64,000 nt of DNA from positions 1 to 64,000 of the forward strand of contig CALRTC020000020.1 of the NCBI GenBank assembly GCA_943371025.1, given 5' to 3'. Position numbers and translations under genes: made by a program. Below are positions 25,062 to 34,013 of this stretch, one piece after another. The DNA is from Niveispirillum sp943371025. GTDB lineage: Bacteria > Pseudomonadota > Alphaproteobacteria > Azospirillales > Azospirillaceae. The first letter of the stretch is position 1; each line of letters opens with the position of its first letter. The notes beneath the pieces were generated by a model. It did no database searches. It was not told the DNA's origin and saw only the letters and a program-made list of their open reading frames with translations.

Positions 25062-25922
25062 GTGGAAGAGTGCGCAGCCTTGCACGAGATGGGTAACATT
25101 CCGGGTCTGACCGAACAGGACTACGCCGCGCTTTACGACCGCATCGCGCATTCGCCTCAAGGCATCGCCTTCCTGCGCGAACATGCGCGAAGGGCGGGGG
25201 AGGCGGGTCAGACGCAGATTGCCGTCGCCATGCGCGAGCTGCGCGCCCTGTTCGAGAATCAGGCGGCGCTGCATCAGACGACCGGCCGGGCCGAGGCGCT
25301 GCGCAGCGAACTGCTGGAAATGGCCGCGTCCATCGAGCAGGCGCGCCGCGAAATCGCGGCGCTGCGTCCCAAGGACACAAACAATAACCGCCTGGACATC
25401 GCCACCAACGAGCTGGACGCCATCGTGTCCACCACGGAGCGGGCGTCGAACGAAATTCTGCAATCGGCCGAGCGGCTTATGGAAGTGGCGGGCCGGTTGA
25501 AGCGACTGGGTGCCGATCGTGACCTGGTCGCCGATATCGAGAGCGAAGTCACCAACATCTTCACCGCCTGCTCGTTCCAGGACCTGACCGGCCAGCGCAC
25601 CAGCAAGGTGGTGAATGCGCTGCGCTATGTCGAACAGCGCATCAATGCCATGATCTCCATCTGGAGCATCGAAGGCGTGAAGGCGTCTGCCGACCAGGGG
25701 CCCACCGACGCACGGCCGGACGCGCACCTGCTGGGCGGGCCGCGCGATGATGGTGTTGACCAGAGCGAGGTTGATGCGCTGCTGTCCGGTGCCTTCGTAG
25801 CGCCAAAGGCGGCTCCTTCCCCTGCTTCCGCGCCGGCCAGTGCGGCGACACGGTCCGCTGTCGTCGACATCGAGCCGCCGAACCCGCTAGACCAATCCGA
25901 AATCGACAACCTGTTCGACTGA
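25062..25922 (+). CDS. CheZ-like CheY-P phosphatase with two C-terminal CheY-binding-like peptides
   Basis: A 286-residue, mostly helical protein. The region FQDLTGQRTSKVVNALRYVE (about 172-191) matches the CheZ catalytic helix, with Asp174 and Gln178 in the D-x3-Q spacing that dephosphorylates CheY-P. A long coiled-coil-like helix (about 60-150) would form the dimeric four-helix bundle. The Ala/Pro-rich tail carries VDQSEVDALLSG and ends in LDQSEIDNLFD, both like the CheY-binding peptides of CheZ and FliM. The GTG start at 25062 is uncertain; ATG 25089 (MGNIPGL) is the alternative. It is the first gene of a signalling operon. A paralogue is encoded at 53569-54225. Confidence 0.82.
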   Translation: MEECAALHEMGNIPGLTEQDYAALYDRIAHSPQGIAFLREHARRAGEAGQTQIAVAMRELRALFENQAALHQTTGRAEALRSELLEMAASIEQARREIAALRPKDTNNNRLDIATNELDAIVSTTERASNEILQSAERLMEVAGRLKRLGADRDLVADIESEVTNIFTACSFQDLTGQRTSKVVNALRYVEQRINAMISIWSIEGVKASADQGPTDARPDAHLLGGPRDDGVDQSEVDALLSGAFVAPKAAPSPASAPASAATRSAVVDIEPPNPLDQSEIDNLFD

Positions 25923-25940
25923 TCCAACGGAGAGTTTCTG

Positions 25941-26246
25941 ATGGACTACACCGTCCACACCGCCGCAGACGGGTTGCGTGTCACCCTGACGGGCCGTATG
26001 ACGCTGATCGACCACGAGAAGTTCCGCAATGTGGTCGATGCGATCGAGAAGTCGACAGCCAAGCTGTGCGTGTTCGATCTGTCGGGCCTGGAATTCGTCG
26101 ACAGTTCCGGTCTGGGCATGTTCCTGATCGCACGGGATGTCGCCCTGCCCAAGGAAATGGAGATCCAGTTGCTGAACGCCCAGGAATCGGTGCGTCGCAT
26201 CCTGCAGATCGCCAAATTCCAGACGCTGTTCAGCGTCAAGCCCTGA
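25941..26246 (+). CDS. STAS-domain anti-anti-sigma-type protein
   Basis: A 101-residue single STAS domain (SpoIIAA/RsbV type). The phospho-site motif FVDSSGLGMFL has its Ser at 55/56. GGAGAG precedes ATG 25941. In partner-switching systems the unphosphorylated protein binds and sequesters a kinase/anti-sigma factor, and a PP2C phosphatase reverses phosphorylation. Exactly those two partners are encoded by the next two genes. Any downstream sigma factor is not in the window. Confidence 0.9.
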   Translation: MDYTVHTAADGLRVTLTGRMTLIDHEKFRNVVDAIEKSTAKLCVFDLSGLEFVDSSGLGMFLIARDVALPKEMEIQLLNAQESVRRILQIAKFQTLFSVKP

Positions 26247-26262
26247 ACCGGAGGACGGGGCC

Positions 26263-27033
26263 GTGGCCGGTGAGCCCACCGCGACGGATCGGGCCGCCCG
26301 ACCCCTGTCGGTCGGCGGGGAACTGGCGCCGACCCTGGTGATGCGGCTGGCGGCCGAGCATCGGTTCAAGGTGGAGCCTTGGGCAATTGACGCGGCGGAA
26401 GCCGGGGAAATTGCCACCGCCCCGGCCTTGCTTCTGACGCTGCGGGGCAGTATCCGGGAAATGGGCTTGGCCCTGAGCCTGGATGCCCGCGCCTATGTCG
26501 AGATTGAAGATGGCGCCGCCCCGCTGCCGCCCGGCCTGCCGGAGTGGCTGCGGAGGCCCGAACGGCTGCATCTGTCCGTATCGACGGTGACCTGCTTCGG
26601 GCTGGATCTGGCACCGGTCCTCTGCCGCCGGCTGGTGCAACTGGGCTGGCTGGGTGATAACCGGCGGCCGGATGTGGAAATCTGTTTGCATGAAGCGGTC
26701 AGTAACGCCGTCATTCACGGCAATCTGGGCATCAGTTCCGGCCCGGATGGTGGTGCGCAGGCTTTCGACGATTTCTATCGCCAGGTGAAGGAACGTCTGA
26801 CGGACCGGCTGCGCGCCCTGCGCCGGGTCACGGTTGAGGCGGCCTGGACTGGTGAGGAACTGGCCCTGGTCGTTGCGGACGAAGGGAACGGGCATCCGGG
26901 CGTCGCCAAGGATTCCGGTCCCGCGGGCAGTCTGGCCAAGTCGGGCAGGGGCCTTGGCATCATGGGCCAGTTGGCTGACCATGTCGGGTTTTCCGATGCG
27001 GGGCGGCGCATCCATCTGCATTTCCGCCGATGA
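26263..27033 (+). CDS. Anti-sigma-type serine kinase (HATPase domain)
   Basis: A 256-residue protein. The first 120 residues are unassigned. Residues about 140-255 are a GHKL ATPase of the RsbW/SpoIIAB kind: N-box CLHEAVSNAVIHGN, G1 box VADEGNGHPG and G2 box GRGLGIMGQLAD. It is predicted to phosphorylate the STAS protein encoded just upstream and to be held off its target by it. The GTG start at 26263 is preceded by GGAGGACGGGG, a strong ribosome-binding site. Its end overlaps the next ATG by 4 bp. Confidence 0.85.
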   Translation: MAGEPTATDRAARPLSVGGELAPTLVMRLAAEHRFKVEPWAIDAAEAGEIATAPALLLTLRGSIREMGLALSLDARAYVEIEDGAAPLPPGLPEWLRRPERLHLSVSTVTCFGLDLAPVLCRRLVQLGWLGDNRRPDVEICLHEAVSNAVIHGNLGISSGPDGGAQAFDDFYRQVKERLTDRLRALRRVTVEAAWTGEELALVVADEGNGHPGVAKDSGPAGSLAKSGRGLGIMGQLADHVGFSDAGRRIHLHFRR

Positions 27034-28220
27034 CGGGACCGATCACACAGCCGTCCATGCCGGCACCCCATCGCATCAGCTTTGCGGATTGCCGCATCCT
27101 GATTGTGGATGACAGCCGGTTCAACCGGGAGATCCTGTCACGTTTCATGCAATGGGTCGGCATCGGCCGCATCGATTTCGCCGCCAACGGGCAGGAGGGC
27201 CTGCAGCGCCTGGCCGAAACCAGTTACGATCTGGTGTTGCTGGATATCGACATGCCGGTCATGGATGGGCTGGAAGCCTGCCGCCGCATTCGCCAGGAAC
27301 CGGTCTGGGCCGACCTGCCGGTGCTGATGCAGACATCGGCCGGCAGCGATCCGGCCGGGGTGAAATGTTTTGAAGCCGGTGCCAGCGACATTGTCACCAA
27401 GCCCATCAATCCTGGCGAGTGCATGGCGCGCGTCCGCCTGCATCTGGAAAAGCAGTTCTTTTTCCGCAACCTGACCGATTTTCACCGCCGGCTGCAAAGC
27501 GACCTGAAGCTGGCGCGCAGCATGCAGAAATCGCTGATCCCCGACGCGCGCGTCCTGGCCAACGCTTCCGGCCGCTACAATCTGCGCATTGAAGGCCATT
27601 TTGAACCCTCTGATGAACTGGGGGGGGATTTCTGGACCCTGTTCGATCTGGGGGACAGCCGGCTGGGTGTGCTGTCGGCGGATTTCTCCGGCCATGGCAT
27701 CTCCGCCGCCATCAACACCTTCCGCTTCCACACCCTGATCGAGCGTATCCCCCCGCTGGGCTTCGAGCCGGTGGAATGGCTATCCATGCTGAACCGGCCG
27801 CTGAAGGATCTGCTGCCGGTCGGGCAGTTTGCCACCTGCTTTTACGGCATCATCGACAGCGCGGCCGGCACCCTGTCCTATGCGGCGGCGGGCGCACCCA
27901 GCCCCGTCATGTATCATGGCGGGCGGACCAGCATGCTGGATGCCAGCGGCGTGATGCTGGGCGTGTCCAATTCACCCTTCCTGACATCGGACTGTGTGGC
28001 ATTCCCCGCCGGTGCCTCGCTGCTGATCTATTCCGACGCCATGACCGAGGCGGAGGACCGGCAGGGGCACCTGGTCGGCGAGGATGGACTGGTTCGGTTG
28101 GTGCAGCAAACTTTCGCGGCAGGCGAGAACAGACTTGCGCGTTTGCTCTCAGCCTTTGACACTATGGTTACGCGGCCCCTGGCCGATGATCTGACGGCCA
28201 TTTGTATCAGCAGGGTGTGA
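27030..28220 (+). CDS. Response regulator with PP2C-type (SpoIIE/RsbU) phosphatase output
   Basis: A 396-residue protein. The N-terminal receiver domain (about 20-140) has the acidic pair in LIVDDSRFNRE, phospho-acceptor Asp72 in VLLDIDMPVMDG and Lys124 in TKPIN. A helical linker (RSMQKSLIP) leads to a PPM/SpoIIE phosphatase domain (about 190-395) with LGGDFW, SADFSGHG and ADDLTAI metal ligands. It should dephosphorylate the STAS protein when phosphorylated by a two-component kinase, making this the signal input of the partner switch. Its ATG overlaps the kinase stop (ATGA), so the two are coupled. Confidence 0.9.
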   Translation: MTGPITQPSMPAPHRISFADCRILIVDDSRFNREILSRFMQWVGIGRIDFAANGQEGLQRLAETSYDLVLLDIDMPVMDGLEACRRIRQEPVWADLPVLMQTSAGSDPAGVKCFEAGASDIVTKPINPGECMARVRLHLEKQFFFRNLTDFHRRLQSDLKLARSMQKSLIPDARVLANASGRYNLRIEGHFEPSDELGGDFWTLFDLGDSRLGVLSADFSGHGISAAINTFRFHTLIERIPPLGFEPVEWLSMLNRPLKDLLPVGQFATCFYGIIDSAAGTLSYAAAGAPSPVMYHGGRTSMLDASGVMLGVSNSPFLTSDCVAFPAGASLLIYSDAMTEAEDRQGHLVGEDGLVRLVQQTFAAGENRLARLLSAFDTMVTRPLADDLTAICISRV

Positions 28221-28222
28221 GC

Positions 28223-28564
28223 ATGCCGGCCCTCTCCCTCCCTTCCTGGTTGACGTCCCTGTTCAAGCCCAACCGCCGCCGGTATGACCGGCACGCGGTG
28301 CATTATGGCGTAAGGCTGAAGGCGGGGGACGGTGTCTTCGATTGTCGCATGTGTGACGTTTCCCCGTCGGGTGCCATGCTGGTGGATGCGCCCAACCTGC
28401 CCATCGGCACGCTGACCGTCCTGGAAATCCCCCAGATCGCCCTGGCGGCCGATGCCCGTGTCGTCCGCCGGACCGAACAGGGAATCGGCATCGAATTTTC
28501 CAAGGACGGCGTCGGCGCCATCATCGCCGGCTGGGCCATGGGGCTGAGCCCGTCTTCGGAATAG
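28223..28564 (+). CDS. PilZ-domain protein (probable c-di-GMP receptor)
   Basis: A 113-residue protein. The PilZ signature is present: RRRYDRH at about residue 19 and DVSPSGAML about 30 residues later, the arginine and D-x-S-x-x-G elements that hold c-di-GMP. A small N-terminal segment precedes the beta-barrel. ATG 28223 is chosen, with GTG 28217 overlapping the previous stop as an alternative. As the last gene of the operon it suggests that the phospho-switch is tied to c-di-GMP-controlled motility or surface behaviour. Confidence 0.85.
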   Translation: MPALSLPSWLTSLFKPNRRRYDRHAVHYGVRLKAGDGVFDCRMCDVSPSGAMLVDAPNLPIGTLTVLEIPQIALAADARVVRRTEQGIGIEFSKDGVGAIIAGWAMGLSPSSE

Positions 28565-28661
28565 AAGGGTTTCGCGGGACGACAAGCGCATTTCCTTGCG
28601 TCCGTGAGAAGGTGGGACCATTTCCTATGGTCTTTGTATCGCCACCGACCGGATAAAGATC

Positions 28662-30443
28662 TTGGCCGTTTCCACGCCCGTGCCGGGCAAGACCAAGCCC
28701 GCGCACACCAAGGCCCTGCTGGGTCGGCTTTCCCGCGCTTATCTGGGCCCCTATAAGCTGCGGCTGGTGGCGGCGCTGCTGCTGATGGCGATGGAAGCCG
28801 CGGGGACCGGTGTCGTGGCCTGGGCGTTCCAGCCGCTGCTGGACAAGGCGTTTCAACCCAACAATGAAGGGTATCTGCTGCCGTTCGCCACCATGATCAT
28901 GGCGGCCTTCGTCGTGCGCGGTGCCGCTGCCTATGGCCATTCGGTGCTGGTCAACCATGTGGGGCAGCGCATCGTGGCCCGCATCCAGGCGCAGGTCTAT
29001 GGCCACCTGATCCGGTCGGATCTGGCCTATCTGCACGGCCGCGCCTCCGGTCAGTGGATTTCGCATCTGGTCAATGATGTGAACCAGATGCGCATGGCCG
29101 TGTCGGAATGCCTGACCGGGTCGGTGAACCAGGGGCTGACCCTGGTGGTGCTGATCGGCATGATGTTCTACCGCGACTGGCTGTTGGGCCTGATCGCCTT
29201 CACCGTATTCCCGTTTTCCGGCTGGGTGCTGGCGCGTCTGGGCAAGCGGCTGCGCCGCATCGCCGCCAGCCAGCAGACGGAGCTGGGCAATTTCTCCGCC
29301 GTGCTGGGACAGACTTTCCAGGGCGCGCGCCACGTCAAGGCCTATGGCATGGAGGCCTATGAGGAACAGCGTGTCGGCCAGACCATCGACCGGCTGCGCA
29401 AGCTGACGGCCAAGAGCTTCCGCACCGGTGCTTCCATGCTGCCCATCAACGAGGTGTTCAGCGGTCTGGCCGTGGTCGGCGTCATCGTCTATGGCGGATT
29501 CGCCATCGCCGAGGGCAGCCGCACGGCTGGCGAGCTGGTCAGCTTCATCGGCGCCTTCATGCTGGCCTTCCAGCCGATGAAGGCCCTGACCAAGCTGAAC
29601 GCGCAATTGCAGGTCGGGTTGGCCGCGGCGGAGCGGGTGCTGGCCGTCCTGGACAGCCACCCTTCCATCACCGACCGTCCGGAGGCGGTCGCCCTGCCGC
29701 CCGACAGCAGCCACGATATCATCCTGCGTGACGTCCAATTCTCCTATGACGGGGAGAAATCGGCACTGAACGGGGTGGATATCGATATTCCGGCCGGGCG
29801 CACCGTGGCGCTGGTCGGGGCGTCGGGGTCGGGGAAGACGACGGTGCTGAACCTGATCCCGCGCTTCTATGAGGTGACGGGTGGGGCGGTCATGGTGGGT
29901 GGACATGATGTGCGCGACCTGACCCTGGCATCCCTGCGGGCGTCCATCGCTCTGGTCAGCCAGGAAACAGCGCTGTTCGACGACACGATCCACGCCAATA
30001 TCGCCTATGGCAGGCCTGGGGCCGACCGTGCGGCTGTGGAAGCGGCGGCCCGCGACGCGGCGGCGCATGAATTCATCATGGCGCTGCCCGACGGCTATGA
30101 CACCATGGTGGGGGAATTCGGCCTGAAACTGTCCGGCGGGCAGCGCCAGCGCATCGCCATTGCCCGCGCCATGCTGAAGAACGCGCCGATCCTGCTGCTG
30201 GACGAGGCCACGTCGGCGCTGGACAGCGAGTCCGAGCGCGCGGTGCAGGATGCGCTGCGCCGCCTGCAATCGGGCCGGACCACCCTGGTCATTGCCCACC
30301 GCCTGTCCACCATCGCCGACGCCGATCGCATTCATGTCATGCAGGATGGACGGGTGGTGGAACAGGGCACGCATGACGAGCTGCTGGCCCTTGGCGGCGC
30401 CTATGCCCGGTACCAGGCCCTGCAAGGCGGGGACGGGTCGTAA
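28662..30443 (+). CDS. MsbA-like ABC exporter (membrane and ATPase domains fused)
   Basis: A 593-residue half-transporter. Six transmembrane helices occupy about residues 30-315. The nucleotide-binding domain has Walker A GASGSGKTT, the signature LSGGQRQR and Walker B ILLLDEATSALD, followed by the IAHRLST switch His. It resembles the MsbA/lipid A and multidrug exporter family, and the flipped substrate is not determined. TTG 28662 follows GGATAAAG; GTG 28680 is a possible alternative. It converges on tatC with a hairpin between. Confidence 0.88.
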   Translation: MAVSTPVPGKTKPAHTKALLGRLSRAYLGPYKLRLVAALLLMAMEAAGTGVVAWAFQPLLDKAFQPNNEGYLLPFATMIMAAFVVRGAAAYGHSVLVNHVGQRIVARIQAQVYGHLIRSDLAYLHGRASGQWISHLVNDVNQMRMAVSECLTGSVNQGLTLVVLIGMMFYRDWLLGLIAFTVFPFSGWVLARLGKRLRRIAASQQTELGNFSAVLGQTFQGARHVKAYGMEAYEEQRVGQTIDRLRKLTAKSFRTGASMLPINEVFSGLAVVGVIVYGGFAIAEGSRTAGELVSFIGAFMLAFQPMKALTKLNAQLQVGLAAAERVLAVLDSHPSITDRPEAVALPPDSSHDIILRDVQFSYDGEKSALNGVDIDIPAGRTVALVGASGSGKTTVLNLIPRFYEVTGGAVMVGGHDVRDLTLASLRASIALVSQETALFDDTIHANIAYGRPGADRAAVEAAARDAAAHEFIMALPDGYDTMVGEFGLKLSGGQRQRIAIARAMLKNAPILLLDEATSALDSESERAVQDALRRLQSGRTTLVIAHRLSTIADADRIHVMQDGRVVEQGTHDELLALGGAYARYQALQGGDGS

Positions 30444-30448
30444 ACAGG

Positions 30449-30488
30449 GGTGACCGGGCGGTGGCGACGGGGCCGCCGCCCGGTCACC
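30449..30488. terminator. Hairpin between the converging exporter and tatC genes
   Basis: GGTGACCGGGCGG and CCGCCCGGTCACC form a perfect 13-bp stem, which can be extended inward. It sits in the 49-bp gap between two stop codons. Flanking T-runs are poor, but position and strength suggest a bidirectional terminator. Confidence 0.6.
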
Positions 30489-30492
30489 AGCA

Positions 30493-31299
30493 TCATTCCA
30501 GTTCGGCCGCCGCTTCGCTGGCCGCCCGCCTCTTTTCGATGCGGCGCGCCATGAACACCGACACTTCGTAAAGCAGCAGCAGCGGAACGGCGAGGCCAAC
30601 CTGGCTGATCACGTCGGGCGGGGTCAGGACGGCGGCGACGACAAAGATGAAGACGATGGCATAGCGGCGCTTGGAGGCCAGCCCATCCGCCGTGACCAGC
30701 CCGACACGGGCCAGCAGGGTCAGCAGCACCGGCAGCTGGAAGGCCAGGCCGAAGGCGAAGATCATGGCCATGATCAGCGACAGGTAATCGGCCACACGCG
30801 TTTCCGCCTGGACGGCCAGGCTGGTGGCCGTCGCCGCCGTTTCGAAGCTGAAGAAGAATTTCAGCGCCATGGGCATGATGAAGAAATAGACCAGCCCCGC
30901 GCCCAGGGCGAACAGCACCGGCGTCGCCACCAGGAAGGGCAGGAAGGCGCGGCGTTCATGCTTGTAAAGGCCGGGCGCCACGAATTTCCAGATCTGGCTG
31001 GCGATGATGGGGAAGGCCAGCATGGTGCCGGCCCAGAAGGCCACCTTCACCTGCGTCAGGAAGAATTCCTGCGGGGCGGTGAAGATCATGCGCCGTTCTG
31101 CGGCCTTGTCCCCCAGGGCCATCACCAGCGGGTGCATCAGGAACTGATAGATATGATCGGCGACGGCGAAGCACGCCAGGAACGCCAGGATCAGGGCGCC
31201 GCCGGACCACATCAGGCGGTTGCGCAGCTCGATCAGGTGATCGAGCAGCGGCATCTTGCCGGATTCCAGTTCGTCGTGCTGATCGGTCGGTTCGCTCAA
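30493..31299 (-). CDS. tatC: Twin-arginine translocase subunit TatC
   Basis: A 268-residue inner-membrane protein with six hydrophobic segments, the receptor that recognises twin-arginine signal peptides of folded exported proteins. The N-terminal MPLLDHLIELRNRL, the first periplasmic loop with FTAPQEFF and the cytosolic loop QIWKFVAPGLYKHERR are hallmark TatC motifs. The start is TTG 31299, six bases past the tatB stop. It is the third gene of a tatA-tatB-tatC operon. Confidence 0.96.
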   Translation of the reverse strand: MSEPTDQHDELESGKMPLLDHLIELRNRLMWSGGALILAFLACFAVADHIYQFLMHPLVMALGDKAAERRMIFTAPQEFFLTQVKVAFWAGTMLAFPIIASQIWKFVAPGLYKHERRAFLPFLVATPVLFALGAGLVYFFIMPMALKFFFSFETAATATSLAVQAETRVADYLSLIMAMIFAFGLAFQLPVLLTLLARVGLVTADGLASKRRYAIVFIFVVAAVLTPPDVISQVGLAVPLLLLYEVSVFMARRIEKRRAASEAAAELE

Positions 31300-31305
31300 G
31301 GTGGC

Positions 31306-31749
31306 TTATCCCTTGGTGGGGTCCGTGGGGGTGGGCGTCGGTGCCGAGGTCTCGACGGTGGGGACCGTCACTGCTTCGGGCGCCGGCGGCGGTAAAGTCA
31401 CCGCCGGACTGTCGACCGGATTGGCAGCGGCGGCGGTGACGGCACCGGCGGGTGTGGCGTAATCCTCCACGGCCAGCGGCTTGGCCGGTTCGGCCGGGCT
31501 GTTGATGCTCTTTTCCAACTCGTCCTGGATATTGAAGCTGCGGGCCTGCTGGACCTGCTTGCGCAGATCATCCAGTTCGGACTGTCGAATCATGTCATCG
31601 ACATTGCTCTGGAATTCACGCGCCATGGCGCGTGCCCGGGCCATCCATTTGCCGGCTGTCGCCAGGGCCTTGGGAAGATCCTTGGGCCCGATGACGATCA
31701 GGGCGACGACGCCGATAAGCAGGAGTTCGGACCAGCCGATATCAAACAT
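31306..31749 (-). CDS. tatB: Sec-independent translocase protein TatB
   Basis: A 147-residue membrane-anchored protein. MFDIGWSELLLIGVVALIVI followed by GPKDLP is the classic TatB N-terminal helix and hinge. An amphipathic helix (KWMARARAMAREFQSNVDDM) and a long disordered Pro/Thr/Ala tail follow. It partners TatC in the receptor complex. It lies 6 bp past tatA. Confidence 0.95.
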   Translation of the reverse strand: MFDIGWSELLLIGVVALIVIGPKDLPKALATAGKWMARARAMAREFQSNVDDMIRQSELDDLRKQVQQARSFNIQDELEKSINSPAEPAKPLAVEDYATPAGAVTAAAANPVDSPAVTLPPPAPEAVTVPTVETSAPTPTPTDPTKG

Positions 31750-31755
31750 GATGCA

Positions 31756-31947
31756 TCAGACCTTCGGCGTGTCGTCGGACTTGGCGGGTGGCGTTGTGCC
31801 CGCGGCATCGCCGTCGGACAGGCCGGATTTGAAATTGCGAATACCCTGGCCCAGATCGCCCATGACCTTCGGCAGCTTGCCTGCGCCGAAAATGACCAGG
31901 ACGATCACCAGGATCACCAGGATTTCCCAGAAACCGAGACCACCCAT
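31756..31947 (-). CDS. tatA: Sec-independent translocase protein TatA
   Basis: A 63-residue pore-forming subunit: a single N-terminal helix (FWEILVILVIVLVIFGAGKL), the FGAGKLP hinge and an amphipathic helix (MGDLGQGIRNFKSGL), then a short polar tail. It is the first gene of the tat operon on the minus strand. Confidence 0.96.
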   Translation of the reverse strand: MGGLGFWEILVILVIVLVIFGAGKLPKVMGDLGQGIRNFKSGLSDGDAAGTTPPAKSDDTPKV

Positions 31948-32057
31948 CGTTCACTCCGCCAATCAGGGCCAGGACGCATGAATCAAGCCGCGGGCCCGAT
32001 GCCCGAAAGGCGCGGGATCATGGCAGAAAGCCCACTCCGCTGCAATGCGGCCGGCTG

Positions 32058-33326
32058 TTACGCTTTGGCAAACACGAAGGCCTGGCGGGTTTCCAGCTCC
32101 ACGCTGACATGGCTGCCATCTTCGGGCAGGAAATGCCCCGGTGCCCGCGCATGCAGATGGTGCGGCCGGCCATCGCGGTCTGTCACGCAGAGATGCACCA
32201 GACTGGTCCGGCCCAGCAGGCGCGACGCCTCCACCCGGCCCAGGTTGGGCACGGCGCTGCCGTCGCCATCACCGGTCATGGTCAGGCGCAGCGCCTCCGG
32301 CCGGATCAGCACCTCTACATCCTGTCCGTCGGCCAGGTGCGATACGGCCATCGAACCGACAGGGGTATCCACGCGTCCATGTGCCACACGACCCGGCAGC
32401 GTGTTCACTTCGCCAAAGAAGCTGGCGGCGAAGGCATCGACGGGTCGGGTGTAGAGCTGGGTGGGGGACCCCACCTGCACCACCTTGCCGTCGCGCATCA
32501 GGACGATGCGGTCGGCCAGGAACATGGCTTCTTCGGGGTCGTGGGTAACGATCATCGTCGCTGCCCCGCTGCGTTTCAGCACATGCAGGGTTTCATCCCG
32601 CACAGTTTCACGCAGCCGCGTATCCAGGCCGGAGAAAGGTTCATCCAGCAGCAGCACCGACGGGCGCGGCGCCATGGCGCGGGCCAGGGCCACACGCTGC
32701 TGCTGCCCGCCCGACAGGGCATGCGGGTAGGTGCTGGCATAGGATTCCATGCCGACCTGGGCCAGCGCCGCCTGCGCGCGCTGGGTCCGTTCTGCCGATG
32801 GCAGCCGGTTCAGGCCGAAGCGGACATTGTCCAGAACCGTCAGATGCGGGAACAGGGCATAATCCTGGAACACCAGTCCGATGCCCCGTCGTTCCGGCGG
32901 CAGGGCCTGACCGGGCCGCGCAATGGTCTGCCCACCGATGGCGACTTCGCCCTGCTGCAACGTTTCCAGACCCGCTGCCAGGCGCAGAAGGGTGGATTTG
33001 CCACAGCCGGAAGGACCGACCAGACAGACAATCTCCCCCGGGCCGATGGCCAGGGACACGTCGATCAGGGCCTGCTTGGTGCCGTAACGATGGCTGACAT
33101 GATCCAGCGCCAGGGCCGGCAGGGCCGCCGGCCGGCCGCGCGCCGGTCCGGCGGCATCCAGGGGCGTCACGGCCCGCCGGGTGCCGGTGGAGCCGCCGTC
33201 ACCGCCGGCTTCATCCCGGCCGACGTCGAATCCGGACCGCAATTCGTCACTGATCGTCGCATCCATTTCGGCCGACGCTTTCTTCCTGTCATTGTCCCGT
33301 TCGGGACGCTGCCCATGTCCTGTCAT
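32058..33326 (-). CDS. Fe3+-type (FbpC/AfuC-like) ABC transporter ATPase
   Basis: A 422-residue ATPase. The ABC domain (about residues 70-290) has Walker A GPSGCGKST, Q-loop FQDYALFPHL, signature SGGQQQR, Walker B VLLLDEPFSGLD and switch His in VTHDPEEA. A C-terminal TOBE-like regulatory region follows, as in importers for ferric iron, sulfate or polyamines. About 70 extra residues before the ABC domain are unusual, so the start may be internal (ATG 33266, MDATISDEL). No permease or binding-protein gene is adjacent, so substrate and partners must be encoded elsewhere. Confidence 0.8.
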   Translation of the reverse strand: MTGHGQRPERDNDRKKASAEMDATISDELRSGFDVGRDEAGGDGGSTGTRRAVTPLDAAGPARGRPAALPALALDHVSHRYGTKQALIDVSLAIGPGEIVCLVGPSGCGKSTLLRLAAGLETLQQGEVAIGGQTIARPGQALPPERRGIGLVFQDYALFPHLTVLDNVRFGLNRLPSAERTQRAQAALAQVGMESYASTYPHALSGGQQQRVALARAMAPRPSVLLLDEPFSGLDTRLRETVRDETLHVLKRSGAATMIVTHDPEEAMFLADRIVLMRDGKVVQVGSPTQLYTRPVDAFAASFFGEVNTLPGRVAHGRVDTPVGSMAVSHLADGQDVEVLIRPEALRLTMTGDGDGSAVPNLGRVEASRLLGRTSLVHLCVTDRDGRPHHLHARAPGHFLPEDGSHVSVELETRQAFVFAKA

Positions 33327-33489
33327 ACTTAGGACGCCACCCCTGCCTTTGCAAACCGTTATTAGTCGCTATGCCGCCATGCGGCCAAGGCTGTAGCGGT
33401 GGTGACGACCTGCGGGACGCGGCTTCCCGCCCGGTGCGGCTTTGTGGCACTGTGCGTCGCAATATTCAGGAAATGGATGGTTTCAGCCC

Positions 33490-33948
33490 ATGGACATGGC
33501 GGGTGAATACAAGATTGCGGCGCCGCGCGCCGCCGTCTGGACGGCCTTGAACGACGCCGCGGTGCTGCAGCGCTGCATTCCCGGCTGCGAGGAACTGGAG
33601 AAACTCTCCGATACCGAACTAACAGCCAAGGCGAAGGTGAAGATCGGGCCCGTTGCCGCCCGCTTCACCGGCCGCGTCACCCTGTCGGAGATTGATGCCC
33701 CCAACGGCTATCGCATCACCGGCGAAGGGCAGGGCGGCGTGGCCGGTTTCGGCAAAGGCGGGGCTGTGGTCAGGCTGATCGAGACCGAGGAGGGCGGGAC
33801 ATTGCTGACCTATGTGGCTGAGGCTTCCGTGGGCGGCAAATTGGCCCAGATCGGTTCGCGTCTGGTCCAGGGAGCGGCAAAGAAGATGGCGGATGACTTC
33901 TTCACGGCCTTTGCCGGCGTGATGGCGGAAATGCCAGCGGCGGAATGA
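33490..33948 (+). CDS. CoxG-like SRPBCC protein
   Basis: A 152-residue protein of the carbon monoxide dehydrogenase subunit G family. Typical features are GEYKIAAPRAAVWTALND at the start, the CIPGCEEL motif, FTGRVTL and GEGQGGVAGFGKG. Members accompany molybdenum hydroxylases and are thought to help membrane attachment or assembly. It is first of four tightly linked genes for molybdenum-enzyme maturation. ATG 33490 begins the domain, and the ribosome-binding site is weak. Confidence 0.88.
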   Translation: MDMAGEYKIAAPRAAVWTALNDAAVLQRCIPGCEELEKLSDTELTAKAKVKIGPVAARFTGRVTLSEIDAPNGYRITGEGQGGVAGFGKGGAVVRLIETEEGGTLLTYVAEASVGGKLAQIGSRLVQGAAKKMADDFFTAFAGVMAEMPAAE

Positions 33949-34013
33949 CCCCCTGCAAATCAGCCCCTGCAACGCCCATCTGGGTTCCATCAACCCGCTG
34001 CGACGTCAGACCC

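Noticed and set aside
24913..25110. A small protein gene upstream of the CheZ-like operon
   Set aside because: The 65-codon frame has no ribosome-binding site or protein-like composition and runs into the start of the real gene.
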